Of a stretch of DNA of 64,000 bases, positions 46,512 to 58,164 are shown in pieces. This DNA comes from Cyclina sinensis (taxonomy: Eukaryota > Mollusca > Bivalvia > Venerida > Veneridae). The DNA is taken from NCBI GenBank assembly GCA_012932295.1, contig JAAONU010000019.1, positions 33,271,913-33,335,912 of the forward strand, written 5' to 3'. How positions within the stretch are numbered: the stretch's first letter is position 1; each line of letters opens with the position of its first letter. The notes under the pieces were generated by a model, which saw only the letters and a list, made by a program, of their open reading frames with translations, did no database searches and was not told where the DNA came from. Both the position numbers and the translations under genes were made by a program.

Positions 46512-47809
46512 TTCATAGGTTTATATTTGGAAAAACTTTGAAAATCTTCTTGTTTGAAACCACAGGCCCCTGAGCCGTAAGAATTGGTATGTAGCATTAT
46601 CTAGTGGACCTCTGCCAAATTTGTTCAAATTATGCCCCTAGGGTCAAATTTGGCCCTGCCCCAGGGGTCAGTTGATGTTACCAGGGTTATATAGGGAAAA
46701 CTTAAAAAACCTCTTGTCTTAAACCACAGAGCCTAGAACTTAGTTATTTTTTTGCTCTAAGAAGTGAGTAGCCGCTTTGTCTGTCAGTATGTCTGTCCAT
46801 CGTTCTGTCTGCATTCTCTTGTCTGGGACATAACTCTGAAACTACAATAAGTATCAACAAGAAACTTTGTAGGTAGATAGATCTTATTGAGTAGAAGTTC
46901 AGTGCATAAGAACCATAACTCTGCATTGCCTAATTTTTGAGTTATTGCCCTTTGCTCATTTTTACACTTAGAACATTTTCCAGGACATAACTCTGAAACT
47001 ACAAGAGGTATCAAAAACCTCAGGTTTACCTGTCACCAGCCTACTTCAGTGACCATGACACTGTCTGGATAGGACTGCCCCGTCTGAGTTGATAGAAAAG
47101 TAAAGAATAAAATGGTAACTGTTAAATTCTTCATTGCATATTAAAACAGTTTTAAATTTTTTCAGCAACTACCAATAACATAATATCTTTAAGCTGAATT
47201 TGGCAAAGACTTTATGGACACACTATTCTGTGTCCAAAAGCTATTTTGGGAGCATCACCCCTGATTTGACTGGCTCTTGTTAATGGAGCAACAGTCAGAG
47301 GTCATCTACCAAAGTTGTTCAAATTATGTCCCTGAGGTCAAATTTGGCCCCACTACGGGGTCATTGGTTTTTCGTAGGTTTATATAGGGAAAAACTTTGA
47401 AAATCTTCTTGTCTTACACTACAAAGCCCTGAGCAGTAAGATTTAACATGTAGCATTGTCTAGTGGACTTCTACCAAATTTGTTCAAATTATGCCCCTAG
47501 GGTCAAATTTGGCCCTGCCCCGGGGGTCAGTTGATGTTGCCTAGGCTTATATAGGGAAAACTGTAAAAAACCTCTTGTCTGAAACCACAGAGCCTAGAAC
47601 TTATATATTTTTAATGGAGCATCAGTTAGAGGTCATCTACCAAGCTTGTTCAAATTATGCCCCTTGAGTGAAATTTGGCCTTGCCCTTGCGGTCACTTGT
47701 ATTTATATAGACTTTTATAGGGGATTCTTAAAAAGCTTTTGTTAGCTCAAAAGCAGACCCAAAGGCAAAGTATTCAGGTGAGTGATCTATGGCCATCATG
47801 ACCCTCTTG
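46512..47809 (+). repeat. F1-type B array with a 3' end, interrupted by an F7-like insertion
   Basis: Begins mid-monomer (CATAGGTTTATATTTGG). Diverged type B units run to 47800 and end in GGTGAGTGATCTATGGCCAT and CTCTTG. The 5' end is missing. Confidence 0.65.
46754..47279 (+). mobile_element. F7-like Helentron element with an empty paralogous site nearby
   Basis: Starts GCTCTAAGAAGTGAGTAGCC after seven Ts and ends GGGAGCATCACCCCTG, then GGCTCTTG. The host array has AACTTAGTTATTTT before it and TTAATGGAGCAACAGTCAGA after it. The uninterrupted equivalent is at 47597-47636 (AACTTATATATTTTTAATGG). Confidence 0.7.
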
Positions 47810-48190
47810 TTTTAAAATTGCTCAAACCATTCCAGTCCATTTCACATAAGGGCTACAAAAGCTAAAAATAGAAAAAAATTCAAATAACATCATCTAAACG
47901 GCAAGGCGATTTTCCATCAAATTCCACAGAAATGTTCCTTACATAGCTCTCTATTAAAATTGCTTAAATGATTCCACTCCATTGAACAAAATAAGCTAAA
48001 AATAGATTTTCATCACTATTTTGCTTCAAATAACATCTCGTCACAAGCTGCTATCTCAAAATTGCCTTTGCCCCATGGGTTTTGAAAATCTTCAGTTAGA
48101 AAATGTAATGTTGCATCTGATATTTGCTTAACAGCAGACCCTCAGCCGAAGTACTCAGGTGAGTGATCTAGGGCCATCATGGCCCTCTTG
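47810..48190 (+). repeat. Tail of an F1 element of the third body type
   Basis: Monomers like those at 45476-46511, then TTAACAGCAGACCCTCAGCC, CTCAGGTGAGTG and GGGCCATCATGGCCC, then TCTTG. It lacks a 5' end. Confidence 0.7.
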
Positions 48191-48373
48191 TTTTTGCTAA
48201 GTTTTTGCTAAGCTGTATCCAGAATGTAGGAGTACATGTAGTTGGTCTGAAGGGGTAAGTCATGTGGAGAAAAAAGTCGGGACTGTCAGTTTTGGCCTAT
48301 TAAGAGGGAGACAGCTTTGGAGGGGTTCTACTGTACTACATTATAGTTGTCAGTTTGGAAGTTTTTTTTTCAG

Positions 48374-48606
48374 TATTTCCTAAAAGAATGCTCTTCCCAG
48401 CCTTCTCTGCAAGTGTCCCCTAAATTCTCTGAGAATCTTAGAAGCCAGAATTCAGACAGAGGGAAGGAAAATGCTCACCAGATGTCAGTAACAGGGAAGG
48501 AAAATATTGACCAGAATTCAGACAAAGGGAAGGAATCTGTTGGCCAGATACAGGATAGAGGGAATAAAATGGCTGAGAAAGAGGATAATGGATCAGTTTG
48601 GAGCAG
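48374..48606 (+). CDS. Candidate internal host exon with short acidic/basic repeats
   Basis: An open 233-base stretch is bounded by a strong acceptor (nine Ts then CAG at 48371-48373) and a donor (AGCAG followed by GTTAGG). Entered in phase 0, it leaves in phase 2. The product is polar, with four loose repeats of about 11-12 residues: NSDRGKENAHQ, MSVTGKENIDQ, NSDKGKESVGQ and IQDRGNKMAEK. No known domain is recognised and low-complexity linker is likely. It lies between F1-derived arrays but shares no sequence with them. There is no convincing initiator, so it would belong to a gene with introns filled by transposons. Confidence 0.4.
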
Positions 48607-48760
48607 GTTAGGCATTTACCTGGTAATATGAATATGGCTCTAAATAGCCTTATGGATTTTGGTACTTCATATAACTCTTTTTCATAAGATTGCAATATGT
48701 TTAATTATAGTTGCATGTCATAGTGATACTGTTGATCCTTGACAAATCCAGCTTACAAGG
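48607..48760. other. Short unique segment, putative intron
   Basis: No features beyond the donor site at its start. Confidence 0.3.
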
Positions 48761-48769
48761 AAAATTCTA

Positions 48770-50028
48770 ATGGACAACAATTTCATTCAAAGGACATCTT
48801 CTCTGAAACATCTGGGCCAAATTTGATGAAACTTGCCTGGGATGTTCCTTGCATGAAGCTCTACCAAGTTGTTAAAAGAATTCAATTCCATCAAGAACTC
48901 TGGTTGCTATGGCAACTTAAAGGAAAAACTTTGAAAATCTTCTTGTCTGAAACGACAAGGCCCTGAGCCTTAAGAATTGGTATGTAGCATTGTCTAGTGG
49001 ACCTCTATCAAGTTTGTTCAAATAAATTAACGCCAATTAACTTGTAACAAGTAAAAGTGTGCTTGATTTGCAGCTGCCAATCGATTAAAGTTGACCGGCT
49101 CAAACTGTGAAATATAATTTCATCGAAATCATACTCCCCGCAGCGGTTACTTCCCCTGATCAGTACAGAAAAGCGTGACGTAACCGGTTCGAGGAGTGTG
49201 CATCGAAATAGGCGATAACTGTCGTCTGCTTAATTTCATTAAGGGCTTGATAGTAATTGTTGTGGCTAGCTGCAGCACAAAGCACACTTTAAAATATCAG
49301 TGACTAGTATGACGTTGTAAAATTAGCTCTAATTCTACTTTCGCTTTGAAAAACACGTATTTTCGCGACGTCAACACTATCATAACTCAAATTGTTCTTT
49401 GCCCTTAAATCGTTTCTATTTTTTTTTGTTGGTTCTTGGTCTCGGAGGGGGGGGGGTGTCGAGGTCTCGGACCGATTGAGATTTCAAAATTTTAGGAGCC
49501 CTGGTTCAAATTATGCCCCTGGGGACAAATTTGACCCCATCCCAGGGGTCAGCTGATTTAACATAGTGAAACTTTAAAAATCTCCTTGTCTGAAACCACA
49601 AGGCCCTGAGCCTTAGATTTGGTATGTAGCATTGTCTAGTGGAACTCTATCAAGTTTGTTCAAATTATGCCCCTTGGGACAAATTTGACCCCACCCTGGG
49701 GGTCAGCTGATTTAACATAGTGAAACTTTAAAAATCTCCTTGTCTGAAACCACAAGGCCCTGAGCCTTAAGATTTGGTGTGTAGCATTGTGTTGTGGACC
49801 TCTACCAAGTTTGTTCAAATTATGCCCCTAGGGTCAAATTTGGCCCTGTCCTGGTGGTCAACTTATTTTACATAGGAAAAACTTTGAAAATCTTCTTGTT
49901 TGTATAAAATATGAGATCTTTGAATATCTTCAGTTAGAAAATGTAATGTTCAATCTGATGTTTGCTTAACAGTAGTCCCTCAGGCAAAGTACTCAGGTGA
50001 GCAATCCAGGGCCATGATGGCCCTCTTG
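48770..50028 (+). mobile_element. F1 element without 5' end, type B body, interrupted
   Basis: Starts within the F1 leader (CAACAATTTCATTCAAA). Type B monomers follow, and a normal 3' end (TCAGGTGAGCAATCCAGG, GGGCCATGATGGCCC, TCTTG) ends at 50028. Confidence 0.75.
49029..49503. mobile_element. hAT-like insertion, left end degraded
   Basis: GTTCAAAT flanks both sides (near 49017-49024 and 49504-49511), although it is also ordinary monomer sequence. The right end, inverted, is CAGGGCTCCTAAAATTTTG, a typical hAT start. No matching left TIR was found. It contains both arms of the GGTTAC fold-back motif (49134-49205) and a poly-G run near 49447. Confidence 0.5.
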
Positions 50029-50185
50029 TTATTGTATTACAGCACTCTATTTTGTTTGCAGATGGCAATAAAAAGGAATTTAATATATATCTTTAAATTG
50101 AAGATCTGTCTGTTCAGACATATTATAACTAAAGTAATGAATATTTTATGAAGAACAACAACAACATATTGTTCAACATTTTATT

Positions 50186-51895
50186 AGCTCACCTGAGCAC
50201 AAAGTGCTCAGGGTGAGCTTCTCTGATCAGTCTTTGTCTGATGTCTGTCATCCATCCGTCAGTCTGTCCGTCCGTTGTCAACTTTTCATCGAAACGACAT
50301 CTCCTCTGAAACCAATGGGCAAATTTAATGAAACTTGCCTGGGATGTTTCTTGGATGAAACACTACCAAGATTGTTCAAATGGTTCTGGTTTTCCTTTGT
50401 ATGGAGCAAAACTTGAAAACTAGTGGTTGGAATTCATTGCAATTTCACACAGTGGTCGGTCACAATTAGAGGAAGTGCATTGTCCAAGAATCATAACTCC
50501 ATTTTCACTATTTTTAGAGTTATTGCCCTTTATTGTTTTTTTTTTTTTGTCTGGAGCTTAACTTGAAAACTACTGGTTGGAATTCAATGCAACTACATAC
50601 AATGGTCAAACACAATGAGAGAAAGTACAGTGTCCAAGAAAGATAACTCCATCTTCTCTATTTTCAGAGTTATTGCCCTTAATTGGTTTTCCTTGACCGG
50701 AGCATATCTTGAAAACTACTGGTTGGAATTCAATGCAGCATCATACAATGGTCAAGCACAATGAGAGGAAGTGCAGTGTCCAAGAATCATAACTCCATCT
50801 TCACTATTTTCAGAGTTATTGCCCTTAACTGGGTTTCCTTTGTATGGAGCAAAACTTGAAAACTACTGGTTTGAATTCAATGCAACATCATACAATGGTC
50901 AAGCAAAATGAGAGGAAGTGCAGTGTTTAAGAATCAAAACTCCAAATTCTCTATTTGCAGAGTTATTGCCATTTGCTGGTTTTCTTTATTCGGAGTATAG
51001 CTTGAAAACTACTGGTTGGAATTCAGTGCAACTTCATACAATGGTCAAGCACAATTAGAGGAAGTGCAGTGTCAAAGAATCATAACTCCATCTTCACTAT
51101 TTGCAGAGTTATTGCCCTTTGTTGGTTTTCCTTTGTATGGAACATAACTTGAAAACTACTTGTTGGAATTCAATGCAACTTCATACAGTGATCAAGCACA
51201 TTGACAGAAAGTGCTGTGTACAATAGCCATAACACCATCTTTACTATTAGCAGAGTTAAAGCCCTTCGTTCATTTTCTTTGTCTGGAGCATAACTTGAAA
51301 ACTACTGGTTGGAATTCAGTGCAACTTCATACAATGGTCAAGCACAATGACAGGAAGTGCATTGTATAAGAGCTATAACTCTATCTCCAGTATTTGCACA
51401 GTAATTTACCTTTGTTGGTTTTCCTTGTCCAGAGCATAACTTGAAAAGTACTGGTTGGAATTCAATGCAACTTCATACAATGGTCAAGAGCAATGAGAGG
51501 ACATCGAATGTACCAGAACCACAACTATCTTTTATTGTCCACAACCATAACTCTTTTTCAATTTATTTATGAAGTATTCTGTTACTAAATTGATAACTTC
51601 CTCTGTTCTGTAGTAGTGTTTTGGGGGTATTAATCACATTTAGTGATAGCTCTTGTTAAATTAGAAGAACCCTATTAATTTTGGGGTCTTTAGGTCAAAG
51701 GTCAAGTTCACTGGGACCTGTAAAATAAAACCTTTCTGCTAAAAAATTTGAGTACCATGACACCCAAGAGTCTTCAAACTTATTGCAAACTTATTCAAAT
51801 TTGCGAACAACGAACACCAAAACAGCTAGTAATGACTCTTGTAACATGAGCCATGAGACTCAGGTGAGTGATTTAGGGCCATCATGGCCCTCTTG
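50186..51895 (+). mobile_element. F1 element with type C body and two successive 3' ends
   Basis: 5' end AGCTCACCTGAGCACAAAGTGC. Type C monomers run to about 51600. An F3-type 3' end (GGGGGTATTAATCAC, GTGAT, AGCTCTTG) ends at 51655, and an F1 3' end (CTCAGGTGAGTG, GGGCCATCATGGCCC, TCTTG) follows at 51895. The copy is therefore a mosaic of two families. Confidence 0.75.
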
Positions 51896-54540
51896 TTTCC
51901 ATATATCGCTTGATGTTAATGGTAATAATTATGATACTGATTGTCGTTCAGTCAGTTGGGCAGTCGGGCGGTCTGTCTGGCTGTACCTTTTCCGGAGCAT
52001 AACTTGAAAACTACTTGCTGGAATTTATTGCAACTTTATACAATGGTCAAGCACAATCAGAGAAAGTGCAATGTCCAAGAATCATAAACCTCATCTTCAC
52101 TATTTGCAGAGTTATTGCCCTTTATTGGTTTTCCTTGTCCGGAGCATAACTTGAAAACTACAGGTTGGAATTCAGTGCAACTTCATACACTGGTCAAGCA
52201 CAATGAGAGGAAATGCAGTGTCAAAGAATCATAACCCCATCTTTACTATTTGCAGAGTTATTGCCCATTGTTGGTTTTCCTTGTTTAGAGCATAACTTGA
52301 AAACTACAGGTTGGAATTCAATGCAATATCATACAATGGTCAAGTGCAATGAGAGGAAGTGCAGTGTGCTATAACTCTTTCTTTACTGTTTACACAGTTA
52401 TTGCCCTTTGTTGGTTTTCCTTGTCTGGAGAATAACTTGAAAACTACTGTTTGGAATTCAGTGCGACTTCATACAATGGTCAAGCTCAATGACAGGAAGT
52501 GCATTGTATAAGAGCTATAACTCCATTTTCAGTTTTTGCACAGTTATTGCCCTTTGTTGGTTTTTGTTGCTCAGAGCATAACTTGAAAACTACTGGTTGG
52601 AATTCAGTGCAACTTCATACAGTGGTCAAGCACAACCATAAGTCTCTTTCAATTTTTTTACAAAGTATTCTGTTACTTATAACTTCCTCAGTTCCGAAGC
52701 GGACAATGAACACGCATAACAGCCAGTAATGGTACTTGTAACATGAGCAATGAGACTCAGGTGAGGGATTTAGGGTCATCATGGCCCTCTTGTTTCCATA
52801 TATCGCTTGATGTTAATGGTGATAATTATGATAATGATGGTCGGTCAGTCAGTCAGTTGGTCAGTTGGGCGGTAGGGTGGTCGGTCTGACTATACCTTGT
52901 CCGGAGCATAACTTGAAAACAATTTGTTGGAATTCAGTTCAACATCATACAATGGTCAAGCACATTCAGAGGAACTGCAGTGTCCAAGAATCATAACTTC
53001 ATCTTCACTATTTGCAGAGTTATTGCCCTTTATTGGTTTTCCTTGTCAGGAGCAGAACTTGAAAACTACAGGTTGGAATTCAGTGCAACTTCATACAATG
53101 GTCAAGCACAATGAGAGGAGTGCAGTGAACAATAGGCAAAACTCCATCCTCACTATTTACAGAGTTATTGCCCTTTATTGGTTTTCCTTGTCCGGAGCAT
53201 TACTTGAAATTTACTGGTTGGAACTCAGTGCAACTTCATACAGTGGTCAAGCACAATGAGAGAAAGTGCAGTGTCCAAGAATCATAACTCCATGTTCACT
53301 ATTTGCAGAGTTATTGCCCTTTGTTGGTTTTCCTTTGTATGGAGCAAAACTTGAAAACTACAGGTTGGAATTCAGTGCAACTTCATACAGTGGTCAAGCA
53401 CAATGAGAGGAGTGCAGTGAACAATAGGCAAAACTCCATCCTCATTATTTGCAGAGTTATTGCCCTTGATTGGTTTTCCTTGTCCGGAGCATAACTTGAA
53501 AACTACTTGTTGGAACTCAGAGCAACTTCATACAGTGGTCAAGCACAATGAGTGGGTGTGCAGTGTCCAATAATCATAACTCCATCTTCACTATTTGCAG
53601 AGTTATTGCCCTTTGTTCGTTTTCCTTTGTATAGGAGCATAACTTGAAAACTGCTGGTTGGAATTCAGTGCAACTTCATACAGTGATCAAGCACATTGAC
53701 AGAAAGTGCTGTGTGCAATAGCCATAACTACATCCTCACTATTTGCAGAGTTATTGCCCTTTGTTCGTTTTCTTTGTCTGGAGCATAACTTGAAAACTAC
53801 TGGTTGAAATTCAGTGCAACTTTATACAATGGTCAAGTACAATGACAGGAAGTCTATAACTATAACTTCATCTTCACTATTTTCAGAGTTATTTCCCTTT
53901 GTTGGATTTCCTTGTCCAGAACATAACTTGAAAACTACTAGTATGAATTCAGTGCAACTTCATACAATGATCAAGCACAATGAGAGGAAGTGCAATGTAC
54001 ACGAGCTCCAACTGTGTCTTCACTATTGGCAGAGTTATTGCCCTTTGTTGGATTTCCTTTTCCAGAACATAGCTTGAAAACTACTGGTTGGAATACAATG
54101 CAACTTCATACAATGGTCAAGCACAATGATTGAAAGTGCTATGTGCAAGAGCTATAACTCTATCTTCACTATTTGCACAGTTATTGCCCTTTGTTGGTTT
54201 TCCTTGTCTGGAGAATAACTTGAAAACTACTGGTTGGAATTCAGTGCAACTTCATACAATGGTCAAGCTCAATGACAGGAAGTGCTTTGTAGAAGAGGTA
54301 TAACTCCATCTTCAGTATTTACACAGTTATTGCCCTTTGTTGGTTTTCCTTGGCCAGAGCATAACTTGAAAACTACTGGTTGGAATTCAGTGCAACTTCA
54401 TGCAATGGTCAAGCACAATGACAGGAAATGCAGTGTACAAGAACCACAACTATCTTTAATTGCCCACAACCGTAACTCTTTTTCAATTTTTTTACAAAGT
54501 ATTCTGTTACTAATAACTTCCTCAGTTCCGAAGCAGTATT
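50390..54540 (+). repeat. Type C tandem array, monomer about 147 bp
   Basis: About 25 monomers in three blocks carry ACTTGAAAACTACTGGTTGG, GCAACTTCATACAATGGTCA, AGCACAATGAGAGGAAGTGC, AGAATCATAACTCCATCTTC and GCAGAGTTATTGCCCTTTG. Landmark spacing is 146 and 147. Partial frames read through it give repeated peptides (LLPFVGF, LKTTGWNSVQLHT), which are by-products of the repeat, not a protein. Confidence 0.88.
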
Positions 54541-54575
54541 GTGGGGGTATTCATCACATTTAGTGATAGCTCTAG
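51896..54575 (+). repeat. Two further type C blocks, with F1 and F3 3' ends
   Basis: The block 51896-52792 and the block 52793-54575 both begin TTTCCATATATCGCTTGATG and continue with TTAATGGT(A/G)ATAATTATGAT. The first ends with an F1 3' end (52792), the second with an F3 3' end (ATCAC/GTGAT, AGCTCTAG at 54575). This looks like duplication of an element together with its flank. Confidence 0.75.
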
Positions 54576-56595
54576 TTTGTTTTGCTTAGTAACAAAATAA
54601 CATGAATTTCATGGAATAACATGCTTGAACAGAATAACAAACTTGCTTATAAAGAATAACAAATATACTTGTAATATCAATTATAATAATGAACTATGAC
54701 CATGCTTTGATATCTTTGATATAATTCAACATAAAGACCAGGTGAGATACAGTCACTTATTACTATGCTTCTGATCTGTCATACATCTACTTGAATTTTC
54801 TACAGTTATACATTAAGATGAGGTCAAGCAATTCTAAATATTTATAAGGGTTCTTGTTCATATTCACTGCAAAATAGTATAATGGTCCTATATTGATGCA
54901 CATTTTGGTAATAGGTACTATTACTGTACTAACAATATATTTTAGACACAGTATTATTAGAAAATTATACAGTGTTACACTGAACTAAACGAAAGAGTGA
55001 ATTATCAGTTAATTGATATATCAGTGCCTTTTCATGCCTTGTATCAATACTTGTAATGACATAATGAATTATAATGAAAATTGTCAGTAAAATGTTTTAA
55101 TTATAAGCAGGGTGATGTGGTGTTCCCTTTTTAAATAGAGCATTATTTATACCCTTAGTATCTCTAATGGTTTACAGAGGAAGTATTGTGTTTGTTACAA
55201 ATTAATTAAGGACAGGTTTTGAGATAGCAGATGTACAGTACAAGGTCATTTCAAGATATCTGCAGGTTGATTTTCTTAATGTTATCTAATTCTTGTCAGA
55301 TATTTCTAGGTGGGTAAAGCTGAAGGGGGTTAAATTTGCATACATATAAATCACTAAATGTTGAAACTCTACTTAGAGCCACATATGCCATTCCAACTTG
55401 GAAGATGTCACCACAAGTATCAATGCATGCTGTCTTTAATGTTTGACACTTTATGTATTGTTACAACAAAAGATATAGCCAGGGGTAGTTGTGTCTGCTG
55501 GACCATAATTCTTGTTTTTCGCACAATGATTTGGACTGTAATGCTCGTTTTCTTTGTGTTTTGCCCCTACTTATGGATTCTTGACTGTATCATCTGAATG
55601 TCGTTTTCTGTTTGGCTACCTACCCATACTCTATTTAATAGTGATGCACATCAACAAAATAAAATTAACAGCGGTAATTTTCTTCGTCATGTGTGGACAA
55701 TTATGGTAAATTTTGTTATCACGATGCTTATTCTCCAAATTAAACACAGCTTGAATATCAAAGTTGACTTCATCAATTAAGTTAAGCTGCTTCACCCTTT
55801 GCAGAAATTTTAGACATAAAACCTCCTCATAAATCATGTATATAAACACAATGGAGCATAAAGTCCAGATATATGCAGATATAAACAATATTACTTGACA
55901 GTCACATGATTCTATCCGAGAATTTCCGGAATAACACAACATCTGAATCAAGCATTCACAGATTGATTCAACAGGTAGTACATTGTAAAAATACGTAATG
56001 CTTCGGCAATAATCAGATCTCCTAACAGCCAATCAAAACATAGAATTACATAATACTGGATAACACTAACCCCGCTCCAATTGTACATATAGGAATATAA
56101 TACTGGCAATTTTCCATACAGAAAAATAAAATGAAAATCAAACCAGTTATATTTCATATCATATATTTTAAGGTGTCAGAGGAAGATAGGAAAAGAAAGA
56201 CACTTGATTTCTCCAGATTTTGAAATCTCTAGGCTAGCAATTTGTAAATATGAAGAGGATCTTGGCAACAAAGCAAGGGTTTGTGTCCTATGTTTATTGC
56301 TGTCTAAATATTTACTAGAAATCTCTTTTGTTTTGATATAATAATTAAGAGAGTGTAATTTTGCTGTTTCAGCTTATACTAGGAAGTTAAGTATTACAGG
56401 GTCATTAACATATTCACTAATTAGAATGATCACATGGTATTAAAACAGCATTACATGTATATTGTTTTGTTTTCTGAAAAAAGAAGTTCAGCATTAGTAA
56501 ATACAGTAAAATCAGGAACTCTAAAAACTGAAATTTTATATTGTCCTGGAACTAAATACATGTACTTCCATATACTTCCAAATATTATATTTAAG
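54576..56595. other. Mostly unique AT-rich DNA, possible intron
   Basis: No repeat family or gene recognised. The frames at 55358-55597 and 55631-56032 lack domain signals and splice context, so I do not call them. Confidence 0.4.
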
Positions 56596-56688
56596 AAAGC
56601 TAGGCTACAGAAACAGAGACAGTTTGAAGAGGTACAGTGCAGAATAGAAGAGGATGCAGAACGTAAGATACAGGAAATTGAACAGAAG
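56596..56688 (+). CDS. Candidate coiled-coil exon of a host gene
   Basis: Thirty-one codons in phase 0 lie between an acceptor (ATTATATTTAAG) and a donor (CAGAAG followed by GTTTAC). The peptide is KARLQKQRQFEEVQ, then CRIEEDAERKIQEIEQK, strongly charged with heptad-spaced Leu, Phe, Val and Ile, so a coiled coil is likely. The wording recalls coiled-coil parts of ciliary WD-repeat proteins such as CFAP57, but I cannot confirm that. A longer frame (56434-56748) runs past both splice sites and is probably fortuitous. No neighbouring exon is certain; a short VSEEDRKRKTLDFSRF stretch at 56173-56220 might be one. Confidence 0.4.
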
Positions 56689-57895
56689 GTTTACTTTGTA
56701 ACACTCCTGAAGACACAAGATATGGAACTGAGAAATGAATCACAGTAAGTGTTAACTAAATCAGCATTTACTTATGACAAAGCCGACATGATAAATTATT
56801 CAAGTGTGACCTTAACCTTAAAATGACCATGACCTTCAAGGTCAAATTATTGAAATTTGCTAAAATTGTCATAACTTTGTGATTTATTTGTGGATTTGAT
56901 TCATACTTGGACAAAACTATACTTATGACAAATGCGACATTTTGATTCTTTCAAGTATGACCTTTACTCTAAGCAAATTATTGTTCTCCTGAAATATCTG
57001 GAAGCTGCAATCTCCACTAATGTATTCTTGGACATAACTGCTGCTGAGTTTCAACTGGGAAGTACCTAGTGTCAACAATCTTAGCATTGTTTCATCTAAC
57101 ATTGGGAAATCATTTAAATTACAGTCATCTACACTTGTCCACTTAGTTATACTACGCCTCTCTAAGTTATTTTCCTCAATAAACTTCTGGAGACTGTTCA
57201 CTTTGTCACCCTCTCCAACGTTCTCAGTGCAGTTAACTTATCCTCTTCATTATCTTTCGTTGCATTTAGTGGTGATAAATATTTGTTGGCCAATGCACAA
57301 ACAATTCAAACTTAGTCATGTATGGTACTTGATTTGTTGGCAATATGGGGTCCAAATACTTGAATCTTTTGATATGTGCATTTGCAGCATTAACTACCCA
57401 TCTTACCTACAATCAGGAAAACAGGATATATACTTTATCACATGATTATAAAAGCTTCAATAAAGTCCATATCATATATACAACATTTTCTTGAGCAGTA
57501 ATTGTCAATTGTATTGAGAAATGATTCCAATAATGGTGTAAAACAGTAGCTTGTAAGCAATAGTACATTAAAATACAATGATTTGTACTCAAGGTAGCTC
57601 TCAGTTAATCGGGATATAAAATGCTGGTCTCTCAATGTACAAAATGTATATATTTATCACCATGGTTAAGTTTTGTTTGAAGAATGTAGTAAATTCATAA
57701 GAACATTTACATTACCTTTGTGACCATCCTACTGACATTTGCATTTTTGGTTGTCAATTGTTTTCTGCCCAGGCACCATGAAAACTGGCATCTCGGCTTG
57801 AATACCAAGGTCCTTCAGAAGTCCTTCAGTATGGAATCCTTGAAATATCTGTGCACGACAAAAACGTCATTTGGTTTGATCCACCCTTTTATCTC
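56689..57895. other. Unique or weakly repetitive DNA
   Basis: 56800-56990 holds ACCTTAACC/GACCTTCAAGGTCAA repeats. A possible acceptor (TTTTCTGCCCAG, ending at 57771) precedes an open stretch that I could not identify. Otherwise nothing. Confidence 0.35.
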
Positions 57896-58164
57896 TAGGT
57901 CAGGTTCCAAACTGGTTCAAAAACTAGGTCACCAGGCCAGATAAAAGGTAAACCTTGTTAACACTCTAGAGGCCACATTTTTCTGTTCAAATGACATGAA
58001 AACTTGCCAGAATGTTTGTCTTGATGATATCTAGGTCAAGTTCCAATATAGGTCATCTTGGTTCAAAAACAAAGTCACAAGTTCAAAACATAGAAAACAT
58101 CTGTTAATGCTCTGGAGGCTACATTTTGTTTCTAAATGTCATGGAAATTTGTAAGAATGTTTTT

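Noticed and set aside
48770..49024. A new F1 copy starting here
   Set aside because: The AGCTCACC end is absent; the sequence starts within the leader, so the copy is truncated.
50390..54563. Series of ORFs sharing peptides such as LLPFVGF and LKTTGWNSVQLHT, suggesting a repeat protein
   Set aside because: The peptide repeat follows the 147-bp DNA monomer. Frames break in each block, no start or splice context exists, and the same happens in other arrays.
55358..55597. 79-codon frame with a hydrophobic C terminus
   Set aside because: No repeat, domain or splice evidence; within chance for AT-rich DNA of this length.
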